Shown here: in pieces, positions 14,254 through 26,460 of the stretch | Layout: each line of letters opens with the position of its first letter | How positions within the stretch are numbered: the stretch's first letter is position 1 | Assembly (NCBI GenBank): GCA_010094045.1 | Contig: ML986668.1 | Span: 118,245 to 182,244 of the forward strand | Direction of reading: 5' to 3' | Source of the DNA: Lojkania enalia | Lineage: Eukaryota; Ascomycota; Dothideomycetes; Pleosporales | Length of the DNA stretch: 64,000 bases | Made by a program: the position numbers and the translations under genes | Notes under the pieces: generated by a model | Seen by the model: only the letters and a program-made list of their open reading frames with translations | Database searches by the model: none | What the model was told of the DNA's origin: nothing

Positions 14254-14263
14254 AAAAGGGGGG
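14254..14263 (+). other. Polypurine tract of C
   Basis: AAAAGGGGGG lies three bases before the 3' LTR. It is the usual priming site for plus-strand DNA synthesis in LTR elements. Equivalent tracts occur at 43000-43009 in A and, as the complement, just after 51756 in B. Confidence 0.8.
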
Positions 14264-14266
14264 TAC

Positions 14267-14569
14267 TATTATAGTAATACCGCGATACCTCTACACCTAT
14301 ACTATCTTTACTATAATACCCGAACCGGCTGCTAGTAATAACTATTAGCTGCTAGCTAGAATATAACCGACTTATCTTAACTATAATAGAGGAAGGTTTT
14401 ACTAACCCGGCTAGCCCGTATAATAGTATAGACCTAACCCCTATAAAAACCTATATAATATAGATATCTCTATTCTTTATATAATATTTTAATATTTATA
14501 TATAGTATATAGTAATAGAGTTAACTGCCTAAAGTGCGATTAACCAACTACGCGTAAGCGTTTATAATA
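14267..14569 (+). repeat. LTR1, 3' LTR of C
   Basis: 303 bp, starts TATTATAG after the polypurine tract and ends TATAATA. The CTATT duplication follows it. Confidence 0.92.
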
Positions 14570-15476
14570 CTATTATATAGTATAGTTTAAAAACTTTTAT
14601 AAATAGAATAGGATTATTATACTCTATATACTAGCACACTTATCTTATCTACTATAGCCGCTTAATATAGTCTATTTTAGCCTATTAAAGCGCGTATATA
14701 GTATATAAGTTAAAGGCTAGGCGCAGCTTAGTATTAATTATATTATAAAGAACAACTTTTTATTACTATATTACGCAGCGCACGTATAAATAATAACTAA
14801 AAAGAATATTAAAGCTAGCTTTATAGTAGCTAGCTTTATACTATATAATCTAGAGCGTGTATTTATAAAGCTGCCTTAGTATATACCGATACTACCAGCC
14901 GTTATATAAAGCCCTCCAACCTTAGTTTTAAAGACTCTATATATAACCGCTAACCTTAAGTAATAAGTTAAGATAATTAAGATAAGGCGCTATTATCGTA
15001 TAATAGTTAGTTTATTAGATAACGCGTTTAAAAGATTAATTAAGAGCTGTAAGATAGTGATACAGAACGCTACAATTTTAAAAGCTAAGAATACTACGCT
15101 TTAAGCGGCGAATGTAAGAAAAACATAATAGTAAATAAGAAAATATAAGACTATTATAAAGGACGGTATTCTAATAATTAGTAAAGGGCTTTAAATACTT
15201 AAAAACTTATAGTTGTAGTAATAGGCTTAGGTTAAAGTTTATATTAATTATATAGAGCTAGAGGCTTCTATATAAAAAAAACGAGCTATACCTAAATATA
15301 GTTTATACAAGTTACTTAAATATAATATAAGGACTTGTCTAAGGCTTAAAAATTAAAATTATTTACTTCTTTTCTGTAAATATTATTATTATAGATAGAT
15401 ATTATAATTTAAAGATATATAGTAGTAAAAACTATCCCGCTCGTATATATATCCTGTTAGCCTATAATCTATATTA

Positions 15477-17473
15477 GTAGTATAACGCTTATATAATATA
15501 TATCTAACTATAGTATAAACTTTAAGTATTTAAATTTAAATAGATCCTTTTAACTATAATCTTTATTTAAAATTAGATTCGTTTTAATTTTAGATTTTTT
15601 TAACTAGTATAGTATTTTAAATAGCTAGTAATTATATTAGATATAGTTTAATAAATAGAATTTTAAGCGGTACTACCTAAATTTTAAGTTATATAGAGGT
15701 TGTAAATTAGTTACTTTAAAATCTTCTTTTATATTAGATTTAGATAGTTTATAGTCTTTAATAATTATTTAAGTAGCTTATTAGTAGATAATAGTACTAG
15801 TAGATTATAAATATTAGGTTAGGTATTAATTAGCGGTAAAGACTAGCTATTTATTTTTATAGTCTAGATTTATACGATACTTATATATTTATAACTATTC
15901 TAGAATTAATTAGTACTTTTCTAATATAATTATATAGAAATATACTATCTTTAAATAGTTTAAGTGTTAAAAGGTTAAAATAATTAAATAGAAGATAGTT
16001 CTCTTATAGAGAACTTTTCTATTAAAACCGGTTAAATATAGATTATATAAGAGTTATATCTTTTAGAATTTTAGGGTATATATAAGGTCTCTATAAATAT
16101 AGCTATAACTAGTAGCCCTAATATTAATAAGAATATTAATATCTTACTAGACTAGGTTTTAATAGATTAAGAAAGGAGCTAGAATCTAATAGTCTTATAA
16201 CTATTTCTATAGAAGCTAGTTTTATAAGTATATAAAGATTTAGTATAAGTATAGTTCTAAAAAGTAATTTACTTCTAAAATAGACCTTTTAATAATATTC
16301 TAGTTAGTAAAACTAGCTACGTTTAAGAGTAAAAATAATAGTTTTATCTATAAAATAATAAGTATATTAAAGATTAGTTAGAGGATTAGTTAGAAGATTA
16401 AGAGTAGAACTTATAAGGTATAGTAGAGTTTTAAGACTCTTAACGGATTAATAGTAGAGGGGTGCTGTATTCTAGTAAAATATATCTCTTACTACTATAT
16501 TTATAATAGCGTTTTTTATAGCAGCACCTTTTTTATTTATTAAAGTCTATAGGTATATAACTAAAAGTATTAAATTCTATAGTATTTAGGTCCTTCTAAT
16601 AAGTAGTATAATACTTTAGTTATTTATAATAGTTACTAGGTAGATAATATAGATTAGTATTATATAGAGAAATTAGGTTAGCGTAGTTATTTAGGGTATT
16701 AGGTATTATAATACTAATTATAGTACGGCAGAGCTTATTAGAAAGAGAATATTAGAGATATATAATTTATCTAATCTTATTTAGTTTAGTATCTATAATT
16801 AGGTATTAGAATTTAATAAAGTAAGTAGAGAACCTACTTTAGTCTTACTTTAAAGTTTCTAGCTTACTCTATACTATAGTTTTCTTATTCCGGTTACTAT
16901 AGATAGATTTTAAAAAGACGACTAAGCTGTTTATAAAGTTAATATTCTTATCTATTAATAGATTAACTAATATTACTAGATCTTATTCTAGGTAAGAATA
17001 GATATATAAAAAGTAGGTACGTTTAGTTAGATATTAGTTAGTATTTTCTTCTAGTTTATAGTAAAACTTTCTAATAAAGTATAAAAGCTCTAAATATTTA
17101 CTAGAAAATATTAGAGGGTTAGGTAAGTAGTTAAAATAGAAATATAGGTTATATATAGTTTTAAGCGGATTAAGAGTCGATATAAATATCTATTTAAAAG
17201 TTAGAGTTATAGGTTAAATTAAGCTAAGGGCGGGTAATAGTTTTATTACTATTAATATACTAGTAGCTAGTAGAGAAGTAGCTATTTAATAGCTACTAAA
17301 TTCCCTTTATATTACTTAAAGGTTTAACTTATAGTAGTTCTTTTAAGTTACTAAAGCTTCTACTAGTATTTTATTCTTCTATTATAAAAAGTCTAGCTTA
17401 CTTTAGATCTTTTTAAATATACTAATAAGTACGTTTTTATTTATAGTATATAATAGTAGATAATATAATATAA
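15477..17473 (-). pseudogene. protease and gag remnant of H
   Basis: Continuation of element H beyond P6. On the minus strand the gag begins near 17440 and runs left to the degenerate zinc knuckle near 16480-16540. The protease region is near 16130 and the start of pol is to its left. It aligns with B at 55216-57210. Stops in every frame. Confidence 0.75.
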
Positions 17474-17776
17474 TATTATAGACGTTTATATATAGTTAGT
17501 TAATTATACTTTAGACAGTTAACTCTATTATTATATATTATATATAAATATTAAAATATTATATAAAAAATAGAGATATCTATATTATATAAGTTTTTAT
17601 AGAAGCTAGGTCTATACTACTATATAGGCTAGTTAGGTTAGTAAAACCTTCCTCTATTATAGTTAAGATAAGTTAGTTATATTCTAGCTAGTAGTTAATA
17701 GCTGTTACTAGCAGCTAGTTTAAATATTATAGTAAGAGTAGTATAGGTATAAAAGTATTGCAGTATTACCGTAATA
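17474..17776 (-). repeat. LTR1, 5' LTR of H
   Basis: 303 bp, plus-strand ends TATTATAG and CCGTAATA. It abuts a truncated TRIM LTR at 17777, so H appears to have inserted into that LTR. Confidence 0.9.
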
Positions 17777-18067
17777 TTAGATAAGCCTTATTATTCCTAC
17801 TTATATTTTCTTATAATATTAGGATAGCTCGCCTAGTTATATAATAATAGTAGCTAAATAGCTGCTGTAGATTTCTAGATAGAGATTTTTATTATTCTCT
17901 ATCCGAATTTTTTCTTCCTTCCTAGTAATATCTAGCTAGATTACTAGTCTAACAGCTATCCTACTACTCGTATAGTAGTAGTAGTAGGAGCTCTAAAACG
18001 CGCTATCGTCCTCTCTCTACTATAGTTTTCGCTCTTTATTCTACTAACTTCTTTTTATACTAGTTCC

Positions 18068-18735
18068 CTATTCTATTAATAATATAATAACTATATTAAG
18101 CTTATTTAGTATATTACTTATTATATTAGACGCTAGTTCCTATTCCGCTAGCTTATTAAAGAGTTAAATAACTCTCTATTCTATTAGTAATATAATAACT
18201 ATATTAAACTTATTTAGTATATTACTTATTATACTAGACGCTAGTTTCTATTCCGCTAGCTTTTTAAAGAGTTAAATAACTCCCTATTCTATTAGTAATA
18301 TAACGATTATATTAAGCTTATTTAGTATATTACTTATTATACTAGATACTAGTTCCTATTCTACTAGCTTTTTAAAGAGTTAAATAACTTCCTATCCTAT
18401 NNNNNNNNNNNNNNNNNNNNNNNNNNNNNNNNNNNNNNNNNNNNNNNNNNNNNNNNNNNNNNNNNNNNNNNNNNNNNNNNNNNNNCTATTAATAATATAA
18501 TAATTATATTAAGCTTATTTAGTATATTACTTATTATACTAAATACTAGTTCCTATTCTACTAGTTTTTTAAAGAGTTAAATAACTCCCTATTCTATTAA
18601 TAATATAATAACTATATTAAGTTTATTTAGTATATTACCTGTTATACTAGATACTAGTTCTCTATTCTATTAGTAATATAACGATTATATTAAGCTTGTT
18701 TAGTATATTACTTATTATACTAAACGCTAGCTAGC
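18068..18735 (+). repeat. 108-bp tandem array inside TRIM-I
   Basis: Units begin CTATTCTATTA and start at 18068, 18176, 18284 and 18392, a constant 108-bp period. The phase is lost at the assembly gap, a further unit starts at about 18589, and a shortened one at about 18662. Each unit contains AATATAATAACTATATTAAG and a segment ending in AGAGTTAAATAACT. The complete TRIM at 58407 has only about two units. Confidence 0.9.
18401..18485. other. Assembly gap (85 N)
   Basis: A run of N inside the 108-bp tandem array. Unit phase before and after the gap does not fit 85 bp, so the true length is probably different. Confidence 0.99.
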
Positions 18736-18838
18736 TAGAAATAGTTCTACCCTATATAAAATAGACAACTAGTTATACTAGGCCCCTATATTATAGCTAT
18801 AATTGTTAATTGCGGCTACTTTCTAAAGAGGAAGGTAC

Positions 18839-19049
18839 TATTCTAGTATTCTTATATTCTCTCTAATACTTATATATAGCGCGCTTACTTTAGTATATAT
18901 ACCTTCTTCTTCTCTTTTATCTTTCTACTTACCTTACGTTTAGCTTACTTCTTAGCTATCCTTTTATATAACACCTAAAATCTATATATAGTATATTATA
19001 CTAAGTATTAGATAAGCCTTATCGTCTTTATTTATAGCCTCTTATAATA
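18839..19049 (+). repeat. LTR4, right LTR of TRIM-I
   Basis: 211 bp, the same length as the LTR4 copies at 51033, 58407 and 59201. Ends TATTCTAG and TTATAATA, against the unmutated TGTCACGG and TCGTGACA. Confidence 0.9.
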
Positions 19050-22000
19050 CTATTTAGGCTTTTTTATTCTATTTAACAGCTTTCTTATTATTACTTTACT
19101 AATTATAGTCTATCTAATATAGAGATAGTACTTATACTTTTAATTACTTTATATTTATACTTCTTACGCTTTATAAGTATTATATTTACCGCCTAGAGAT
19201 CTCTATTCTCTATCTCTAAAAATAACTACCTATATACTATAAACAGAATACTTTTTATAAAACTTATAAGACTTTTAAATATTAATATTAGTAAACTATT
19301 TTAATATTATTCTATATACTATTATATATATTATATCTAGTACTTTATCTCTAAGCGATTATATAGTATTTATAACTACTATTTAGTAGGTTCTAAGAGT
19401 AGTAGTATTAGGGTTTATAAAGCTTAGATATTAAGTTTTAAAATAATATAATCTAGACTAAATAGAATTAATCTAGACCCTCTAAAGCTTCTAACTATAT
19501 TTTTATTAATAATAGTATTATTAAAAGCTATTTTAAATATAAATAGAAAGTCTTTTTTAGTTATAATATATTCTACTATTAAAGCGGCTAAACTATTAAA
19601 GCGGTAACTTTTTCTTAGCGCAATAAACACTATATATAAAAAGTTAATTTACTTAATACTAATAAGAGATTCTATATATAATATACTTTTATCTAATTTA
19701 GAATTTTCCCTACTATCCTTTTAGCATATATAAGCGTTATATCTAGTTTTACTATAGTTACTATAGTAGCGTTAAACTGGTTGAATTCTTTCTTAAGTAT
19801 TAGTACTACGAGTCTTCTTAAAGGGCTGAGAGCTTATAGATACTTCAGCAGCTACGTATAAAGATCCCTTACTATATAATACTATACTACTATACTAAAT
19901 ATACTTTCTTTTATATGTTTTATACTTAGTTACTTCTTCTAATTACCTTTTAAGCTTAGAGTTGTAAGTTTAAAGAAGTATATTCTAATATAGTATTAAC
20001 TTAGCACCTTTTATAAGCTGTAAGAATCTTTCTTACACCTCTTTTAGTAATTATATAAAGAACTTTTATATAAGTATTAATTATAACCTAAATTTATATA
20101 TATTATTTAGAGTTTTAAACTACTAGAAGTTTTCTTATAGAAGTAGTTCTAGTAGAGTATATAGTTATATATTAAGGTAATCTAATACAACCTATACATT
20201 TAGAAGAATAATTCCTATTACTTTAAAGGCCTTTTAATAGTTCTTATATATAAATATATTAAAAAACACGTCTTTAAAGGCTGGAAGGAAGCCTTCTTTA
20301 TTAATATAATAGATACGTTAGTACACTAAGTCTTATACGTGCTATAAGTACTTTAGCTTTAATAGTAAGAAGTAAACTATATTAAGAGGCTAAAGTATAT
20401 ATAATAAATAAGAAGGTATATAAAGTGTTAGGATCTTTTATATAAGGTAGTAATCTTTAAATTCCTAGTTAAGGTAGCTTTTATAGCCGTCTAAAATAAA
20501 TAGCTTATATAACTCTATCTAATACATCTTTATATACTTATTAAAGTACTTTAGCTACTTAAAACTAAGCGTATTATTTATCCAGCTGTTTTTAGAGACT
20601 GAAATTTTCCAATTATATAGTATACCTGCTTCTTTATATTATATAAAAATATAGATACGTCCTTTATAGATAATAAATAGTAGGGTTATATATATAGTAG
20701 TATAGATGCTTTAGATAACTATAATCTACTTATAATTACCTAACTATATAAGAGTAAGTTTTATATAACATTCTAAACCTATAATAACCTTTATAGTACT
20801 AATAATATCTATCTAAAAGTCTATCTTATTAAAGTTGTAGATATTATTATTATATATACTATATTTTACAATTATATCCTATATAAGCTTAAACTACGTG
20901 TTAATAACCTCTAGATTCTCTTATTTTACTCTTTAGTAATCTTTTACTTAATTAAAAGCTATTTTAAACTTATTTATACGCGCTATAAATTATTTAGACT
21001 AATTCTTTTCTATAAGTATTCTACCACGTACGCCTAATAGTTTATCTACTATATCTACTACCTTATATAGCCGGGGCGTAAATCCTCGCGAATTAAGGTT
21101 AAGAATATATTATACGATTATTTATTCTTTAGTTACTATAAGCTTCTAGCGATTTAGTTATATAAGGGTAAAACACGATTCTCTAAAGTCGAGTAGAGAG
21201 TTGTTAATATTATATATTAAAAGTTATAGCAGCGCGTTATACGCTCTTAAACTGGCCTAATTTATACGCCTATAAAGTAAGCTCAATTCTACCTTCTTAT
21301 TAAATTAATAGAAGGTTATATTATAGATTTATTATAGTTCGTATATAGTATTTATAATACTAAGAAAAAGTAGCCGCTTTAATAGTTTAGCCGCTTCGAT
21401 AGTAGAATATATTATAGTTAATATAATACTAAATTAAGCTTTTAATCTCCTTACTATATATACGCTTTAATAGACTAAAATAGCCTATATTAAATAGTTA
21501 TAGAAGATAAAATAAGTATAGAGGTATATAAAGTATAATAATATTATATTCTTTATAATAATTATAAAATTTAATAGAATTATAGCTATTATAGCCGTCT
21601 ATAATAAGTAGTTAGTAGGTACTAGTAGTACTAGCTTTAGTATATTTATTAAAGTGCTTAAACTATTTAAACTTATATTTAATAGATATCTAGTTCTTCT
21701 TACTAATAGATAAAACCTACTAAGGCTTATCTATAATTAATTAATACTAGGTATTATATTATTACGCGCTTTTAAGAATAATAAATAGTAGAATTATTTA
21801 ACTACGCGTATTTACTACTATAATTACTATTATCTACTTAATATTATTAGACTAGATAGATTTAGGTATTTATCGTTTCTTAATATTAGTAATAACTTTT
21901 CTTAGGCTAATTTTATCTATTTAAAAACTATTCTTATTAAAATTATATATTATTTTATTAAAGATACTATACTTAGCTTTAGTATTATATATAAAGTAGA

Positions 22001-22523
22001 ACCAGTTTTAAATAACCTTAAGATTTTTATTTAAAGCTCTTTAATAGTTATATTATCGATTAATATATAATTTAAACTCTAAAATATATAAGATAAAGTA
22101 ATTAAGCTAATTTTTACTAATAGGTTACTAATTATAATTAAGAAGTAGTTTATTAGCTATATCTTATAGTATGTTAAGATTAAGCTAAAACCTATACGTA
22201 TCTATATTAAGTATATAGTCTATAATTAACCTCTCTTCTAGCTCTATAAAATTCTTTAAATTGGGGGTATAATTAGCCCTATAAGGTCTCCTATTACAGC
22301 ACTCTCTTAGGGTAGTATAGCTAACTTTAAACGCCTACGCTATAACTAAATTTAACTTAAATTAATCTTACTTAAAGGCTTTATTTACTATATTTATATT
22401 AGCTTTAAATAAGTATATTCTATTATATAGTTATAGAGATATTACGAAAATTAATAGAGTAGTAGAGATTTTAGTAGATTACTAACCGTTCGGTGGTTTT
22501 AACCGCTCGGTAGTAGATTATAT
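19050..22523 (-). mobile_element. Pogo/Fot1-like transposon P4, left end missing, split by P5
   Basis: It aligns with P1 (34019-35870) from about 240 bp inside P1's left end to its right end. The right terminal repeat contains two copies of a CGGT-type motif and ends GATTATAT, with a TA duplication (22524-22525) in F3. The left 240 bp were separated by the TRIM insertion. The transposase is on the minus strand: DDE part at 19430-19560 and 21415-21600, helix-turn-helix part near 22160-22400. A 68-codon open frame at 19424-19630 spans the P4/P5 junction and is not a gene. Confidence 0.85.
19566..21412 (-). mobile_element. Pogo/Fot1-like transposon P5 inside P4
   Basis: 1847 bp, flanked by TA duplications (19564-19565 and 21413-21414). 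The terminal inverted repeats of more than 40 bp start ATATATTCTACTAT and contain the direct repeat AAGCGGCTAAAC/AAAGCGG. The uninterrupted target is visible in P1 (TTAGTTATATGGTTAATG). By alignment with P1 the transposase lies on the minus strand (DDE part near 20200-20900). All frames are closed by stops. Its termini differ from those of P1-P4 and P6, so it is a separate subfamily. Confidence 0.88.
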
Positions 22524-22559
22524 TAGAGTAGTAGTATCCTTAATAAAGATTACTAAGAA

Positions 22560-23941
22560 AGAAAAAGGGTTTAAATAGTAAGAAGTATAGTAAAAAGCTT
22601 ACTTTACCTTAGTATTAATATTAAGAATATTAGATCTAGAAAAGTAATTTTAAATAGAAACTAATACTTTAGATAAAATAATAGGTGCTTATTTAAGTTA
22701 GTAAAATAAAAATAGAAAGTAGAAGCTATAAGCCTACTTTTTAAGAAAAATAAAACTAGAAGAACTTAACTATAATATATATAATAAAGAACTATTAGTA
22801 ATAGTTAAAGTATTAAGAGAATAGTAAATATATCTAGTAGAAACTAAATACTTATTTAAAGTCTAAATAGACTATAAAAATCTTATATATTTTATAATAA
22901 TAAAGAAACTTATAGAAAGATATATATAATAGGTAGAATAATTAGTAGATTATAACTTTAAGATAATATACTAGAAAGGGTTAGAAAATATAGTTATAGA
23001 TATACTAAGTTATAGAGCTAACTATATAACTAAAGAAAGATATAAAAGAGATATAATTCTAAAATAGAAATTAGATAGATCTCTTATATATAATTATTTA
23101 TAAGTTGTCTAAATTATAAAATTAATTATACTAGAGTAAGCTTAATAGTAAAAGTTAAGAAATATATAAATAGTAGAGTAATATCTAATAAGTAGTAAAG
23201 AAGTAAAAGTAATTAAAAATATAACTTAGAAATAACTATATATATACTTATATATATAATAGTAGATAATAAAAGAACTATATAAATTACTAGAATAAGA
23301 ATATTTAAGAGTAGTAGAAATAGAGTAAAAGTTAAAAAAGAGTTTTACTCTTACTAATATAAGAAAAAAAGTATAAAATATACTTTATAGGTATTTAGAA
23401 TATAGAAAAAATAAGACTATAAAATATAAGCTTTATAAATTTTTATAACTATTAGAAGTATTTAAAAAACTATAGAAATAGATTATAATCGATTTAATAA
23501 TTAAATTACTAGAATTAGTAGAATTAGAGTTAAAATAAAGATATAATATAATTATAAATATAATAGATTAATAAATAAAGTATATATACTTTAAACTAAT
23601 ATTAGAAATAATAATAGTACCTAAACTAGTATATAAACTATTATATATAGTATTTATAGAGTATAAGGTTTTAAAGTATATTACTTTAAATAGAAATAAG
23701 TTATTTATATTTAAATACTAGTAGAGATAGATAGAAAAGATAGAAATCTAATAATAGATATTAACTAGTTTCTACCTACAAATAAATAGTTAGATAGAAT
23801 AAATTAACTAGAATCTAGAAATATATTTAAAAATATATATTAATAAATAATAAGATAATTAGATTAAACTATTATCTATAGTATAAATAGCTTATAATAA
23901 GATAATTTAAAATACTATAGAAACTATATTTTTTAAAACTA
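22560..23941 (+). pseudogene. F3 pol, RNase H and integrase core
   Basis: RNase H is recognisable near 22640-22830 (a Lys-Ile-Ile-Gly-Ala-Tyr-Leu-Ser stretch followed by a Tyr-Asn-Ile-Tyr-Asn-Lys-Glu-Leu motif). Its expected catalytic Asp codons are partly Asn. Integrase follows, with a His/Cys-type region around 23280-23440 and the core near 23470-23900. The first catalytic Asp lies in Ile-Ile-Ile-Asp-Leu near 23475. The frame has many TAG codons where related elements have Gln or Trp. It is interrupted by P3 at 23941. Confidence 0.72.
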
Positions 23942-25808
23942 ACGTGGATTATAGACTAATAGGATACACGTGCGAGCGGGATAGTTTTTACTACTATATA
24001 TCTTTAAATTATAATATCTATCTACAATAATAATATTTATAGAAAAGGAGTAAACAATCTTAATTTTTACGCTTTAGATAAGTCCTTATATTATATTCAA
24101 GTAACTTGTATAAGCTATATTTAGGTGCAGCTCGTTTTTTTTATATAAGAGCTTCTAGCTCTATATAATTAACTTAAGCTTCAACCTAAGCCTATTACTA
24201 CAACTATAAGTTTTTAAGCATTTAAAGCCCTTTACTAATTATTAGAATACTATTCTTTATAATAGCCTTATATTTTCTTATTTACTGTCGCGTTTTTCTT
24301 ACGTTCGCTGTTTAAAGCACAGCATTCTTAGCTTTTAAAATTACAGCGTTCTGTATTACTATCTTACAGCTCTTAATTAATCTTTTAAACGCGCTATCTG
24401 ATAAGTTAACTATTATATAATAATAGCGCCTTATCTTAATCATTTTAACTTATTACTTAAGGTCGGCGGTTATATATAGAGTCTTTAAAACTAAGGTTGG
24501 AGGGCTTTATATAATAGCTAGTAGTATTAGTATATACTAAAGCAGCTTTATAAGTACACACTCTAGATTATATAGTATAAGGCTAGCTGCTGTAAAGCTA
24601 GCTTTAATATTCTTTTCAGTTATTATTTATACGTACGCTATATAATATAGTAATAAAAAGTTGTTCTTTATAATATAATTAATACTAAACTACGCCTAGC
24701 CTTTAACTTATATACTATATACGCGTTTTAATAGGCTAAAATAGACTATATTAAGCGGCTGTAGTAGATAAGATAAGTATACTAGTATATAGAGTATAAT
24801 AATCCTATTCTATTTGTAAAAGTCTTTAAACTATACCGTATAATAGCTACTATAGCTGTCTATAATTAAGAGGTAATATTAACCCTTTATATAAGCTGTA
24901 GTCGTACTATTAAAGTATTAAATCTATTTAAAGCTAATCTTATTATCTATCCAGCCCTTTTCGCTTATATAAATAGCTTAAATTTACGGTATACTAACAT
25001 CTATAGTAATTTTATATTAAGACTCTTAATACTACTTTACTTTAAATATTATAAGCGCTGGTAAAGCTTAGCTAGTCGTACTAATACTATTAATAACTAT
25101 TACCCACTCGTGATTACCTAGCTATATAACCTTTATATAACTTTACTATCTTTTTTTAGTCTCTATAACAACTTTTACTATTAAAATTACGCCTATTTAG
25201 AAGCCTATCTCGTTAAAGTTATAGATATTATCTTTAAGGATGCTGTACTTCGTGATTGTATTTTATACGAGGTCGAACCAGCCCTAAATAAGGCTTTAAT
25301 CTTCGTATTACTTTCGCTAATAATTATATTTATATATATATACCGTACGAAGCTTTAAGCAGTATTTAACGAAGGTTAAAGGCCAATTAACGCTGACGGT
25401 AGAAGCTGGGTCGATCCTATAGCTTATAAGTAGAAGATTAGCTATTTCGCGTATGATAGATAGCTAGGCTAGAAAGCCTTACGCCTTAAGGTTAAGAATA
25501 CGTTAAATAAGAATAGTTTCTTCTATATAAGTAAGTTTTGAAATTATTAGTTGTATAATACGTCGTAAATAGATATTATATATACGTTAATATAGACAAG
25601 ACTTAGATATATTATACGTAACTACTACCTTATAAAAACTTTAAAATTGCTTTAAATTTAAAGCTTTAAGAGCTAAAGAAGTTCTATTTTTAAGTTCTTC
25701 CTAACTAGTAGTTAGTATCGTTAATAGATACTCTAAAATAACAGACAGTAACACGTATAGTAAAACTGTCCCGCTTGTATATATATCCCGTTAGCCCGTA
25801 ATCCACGT
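23942..25808 (-). mobile_element. Pogo/Fot1-like transposon P3 inside F3
   Basis: 1867 bp with TA duplications (23940-23941 and 25809-25810). Terminal repeats of nearly 50 bp start ACGTGGATTA and include GGCTAAC/ACTAATAGGATA and a GCGGGA(C/T)AGTTTT segment. Alignment with P1 places the transposase on the minus strand, C-terminus on the left. The DDE remnants are around 24700-25250 and helix-turn-helix remnants around 25400-25700. No intact frame. It is the inverted sister of P6. Confidence 0.9.
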
Positions 25809-25810
25809 TA

Positions 25811-26460
25811 ACTATAGATAGAAAGCTATTATATATTAGAAATAGTATAAGAAGAAATCTCTAGTTCTACTAGTAAACTAGAAAGTTAAAGAAATAAAGG
25901 AAATCTATAATTAGTTTAGAAAAAAGATTTAGTTAAAAAACCTTAAAATAGTAAAATAAGCTACTAAGTTAAGAATTAAAGGACTAACTTTTAAAAGGAG
26001 GGGTAAAGTTTTCCTATTAATAAAAAACTTAAAGACTAAAAAACCTATAAAAAAGCTAGATTATAAGAAAATAGAACTATTTCTAATTAAAGAATAGATT
26101 AGACCTATAAATTTTAAATTAAAGCTACTAAATAATATAAAAATATATCTAATATTTTATAAGTTAAAACTAGAACTAATACTAAATAATATACTACTAT
26201 AAGAAACTATTAATATAAAACTAGAATAGAAATATAAAGTAGAATATATACTAGTAAAAAGGCGGTTTAGACGTTAGTAGAAATATCTAGTAAAATAGAA
26301 AGAATACCTATAGAAGGAAAGTTTATAGAAACTAGTATAAAATCTAATTAATTATACTATAAAGCTAAAAGAGTTTTACTAGAAGACTAGAATAATAGAT
26401 TATTAAATAGAGTTTAGTTAGAAAGTAATAGTAGTAGTAATATAAAAGAAGCCTTTTATA
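25811..26460 (+). pseudogene. F3 integrase C-terminus and chromodomain
   Basis: This continues the integrase frame after P3: a basic GPY/F-type module near 25990-26130, then a chromodomain near 26215-26420, recognised by the Glu-Tyr...Ile-Leu...Lys-Tyr-Leu-Val-Lys pattern. Chromodomains at this position define the chromodomain clade of Ty3 elements. Stops replace Trp and Gln codons. Confidence 0.75.

Larger units (their letters stand above)
8611..14569 (+). mobile_element. Complete F1 Ty3 chromodomain element C
   Basis: 5959 bp with two 303-bp LTRs, in plus orientation. It is flanked by a perfect 5-bp target duplication CTATT (8606-8610 and 14570-14574), and the empty-site sequence is visible in the sister transposon P3. 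The order gag, protease, RT, RNase H, integrase, chromodomain marks a Ty3/gypsy chromodomain clade element. It is heavily mutated, more than copy A, and no long open frame survives. It sits inside P6, which sits inside H. Confidence 0.93.
7644..15474 (+). mobile_element. Pogo/Fot1-like transposon P6, split by element C
   Basis: P6 is a DNA transposon flanked by TA duplications (7642-7643 and 15475-15476) inside H. Terminal inverted repeats begin ACGTAGATTATAGGC, against ACGTGGATTA in the sister copy P3. Without element C and one copy of its CTATT duplication the length is 1867 bp, identical to P3 (23942-25808), to which it is inverted. By homology with P1-P3 the transposase runs on the plus strand: N-terminal helix-turn-helix part at 7644-8610 and DDE part at 14575-15474. 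It is full of stops. Confidence 0.88.
3499..17776 (-). mobile_element. F1 Ty3 chromodomain element H, full span with nested insertions
   Basis: LTR to LTR (3499-3801 and 17474-17776) in minus orientation. Removing the solo LTR5 (7003-7262) and the pogo-like P6 with its own insertion (7644-15474) leaves about 6.2 kb, close to the lengths of copies A, B and C. Continuity across P6 is supported by comparison with element B near 55195-55230, where the same sequence runs without interruption. The 5-bp flanks (TATAA on the left, TTAGA on the right) do not match, as expected if the left LTR came from recombination with copy X. Confidence 0.88.
17777..19049 (+). mobile_element. TRIM-I: small non-autonomous LTR element, left LTR truncated
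   Basis: It has 42 bp of an LTR4 (17777-17818), about 1 kb of internal sequence without coding capacity, a polypurine-rich stretch before 18839, and a complete 211-bp LTR4 (18839-19049). The same organisation is complete at 58407-59411. It holds a 108-bp tandem array. The right flank (CTATT...) is P4 sequence, so it inserted into P4. Its missing left part was displaced when H inserted. Confidence 0.83.

Noticed and set aside
18068..18735. CRISPR-like array
   Set aside because: The 108-bp repeats are contiguous without spacers and sit in a eukaryotic LTR element.
19424..19630. 68-codon minus-strand frame
   Set aside because: It crosses the P4/P5 insertion junction, so its N-terminal half is P5 terminal repeat and its C-terminal half is P4 transposase. 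Not a gene.
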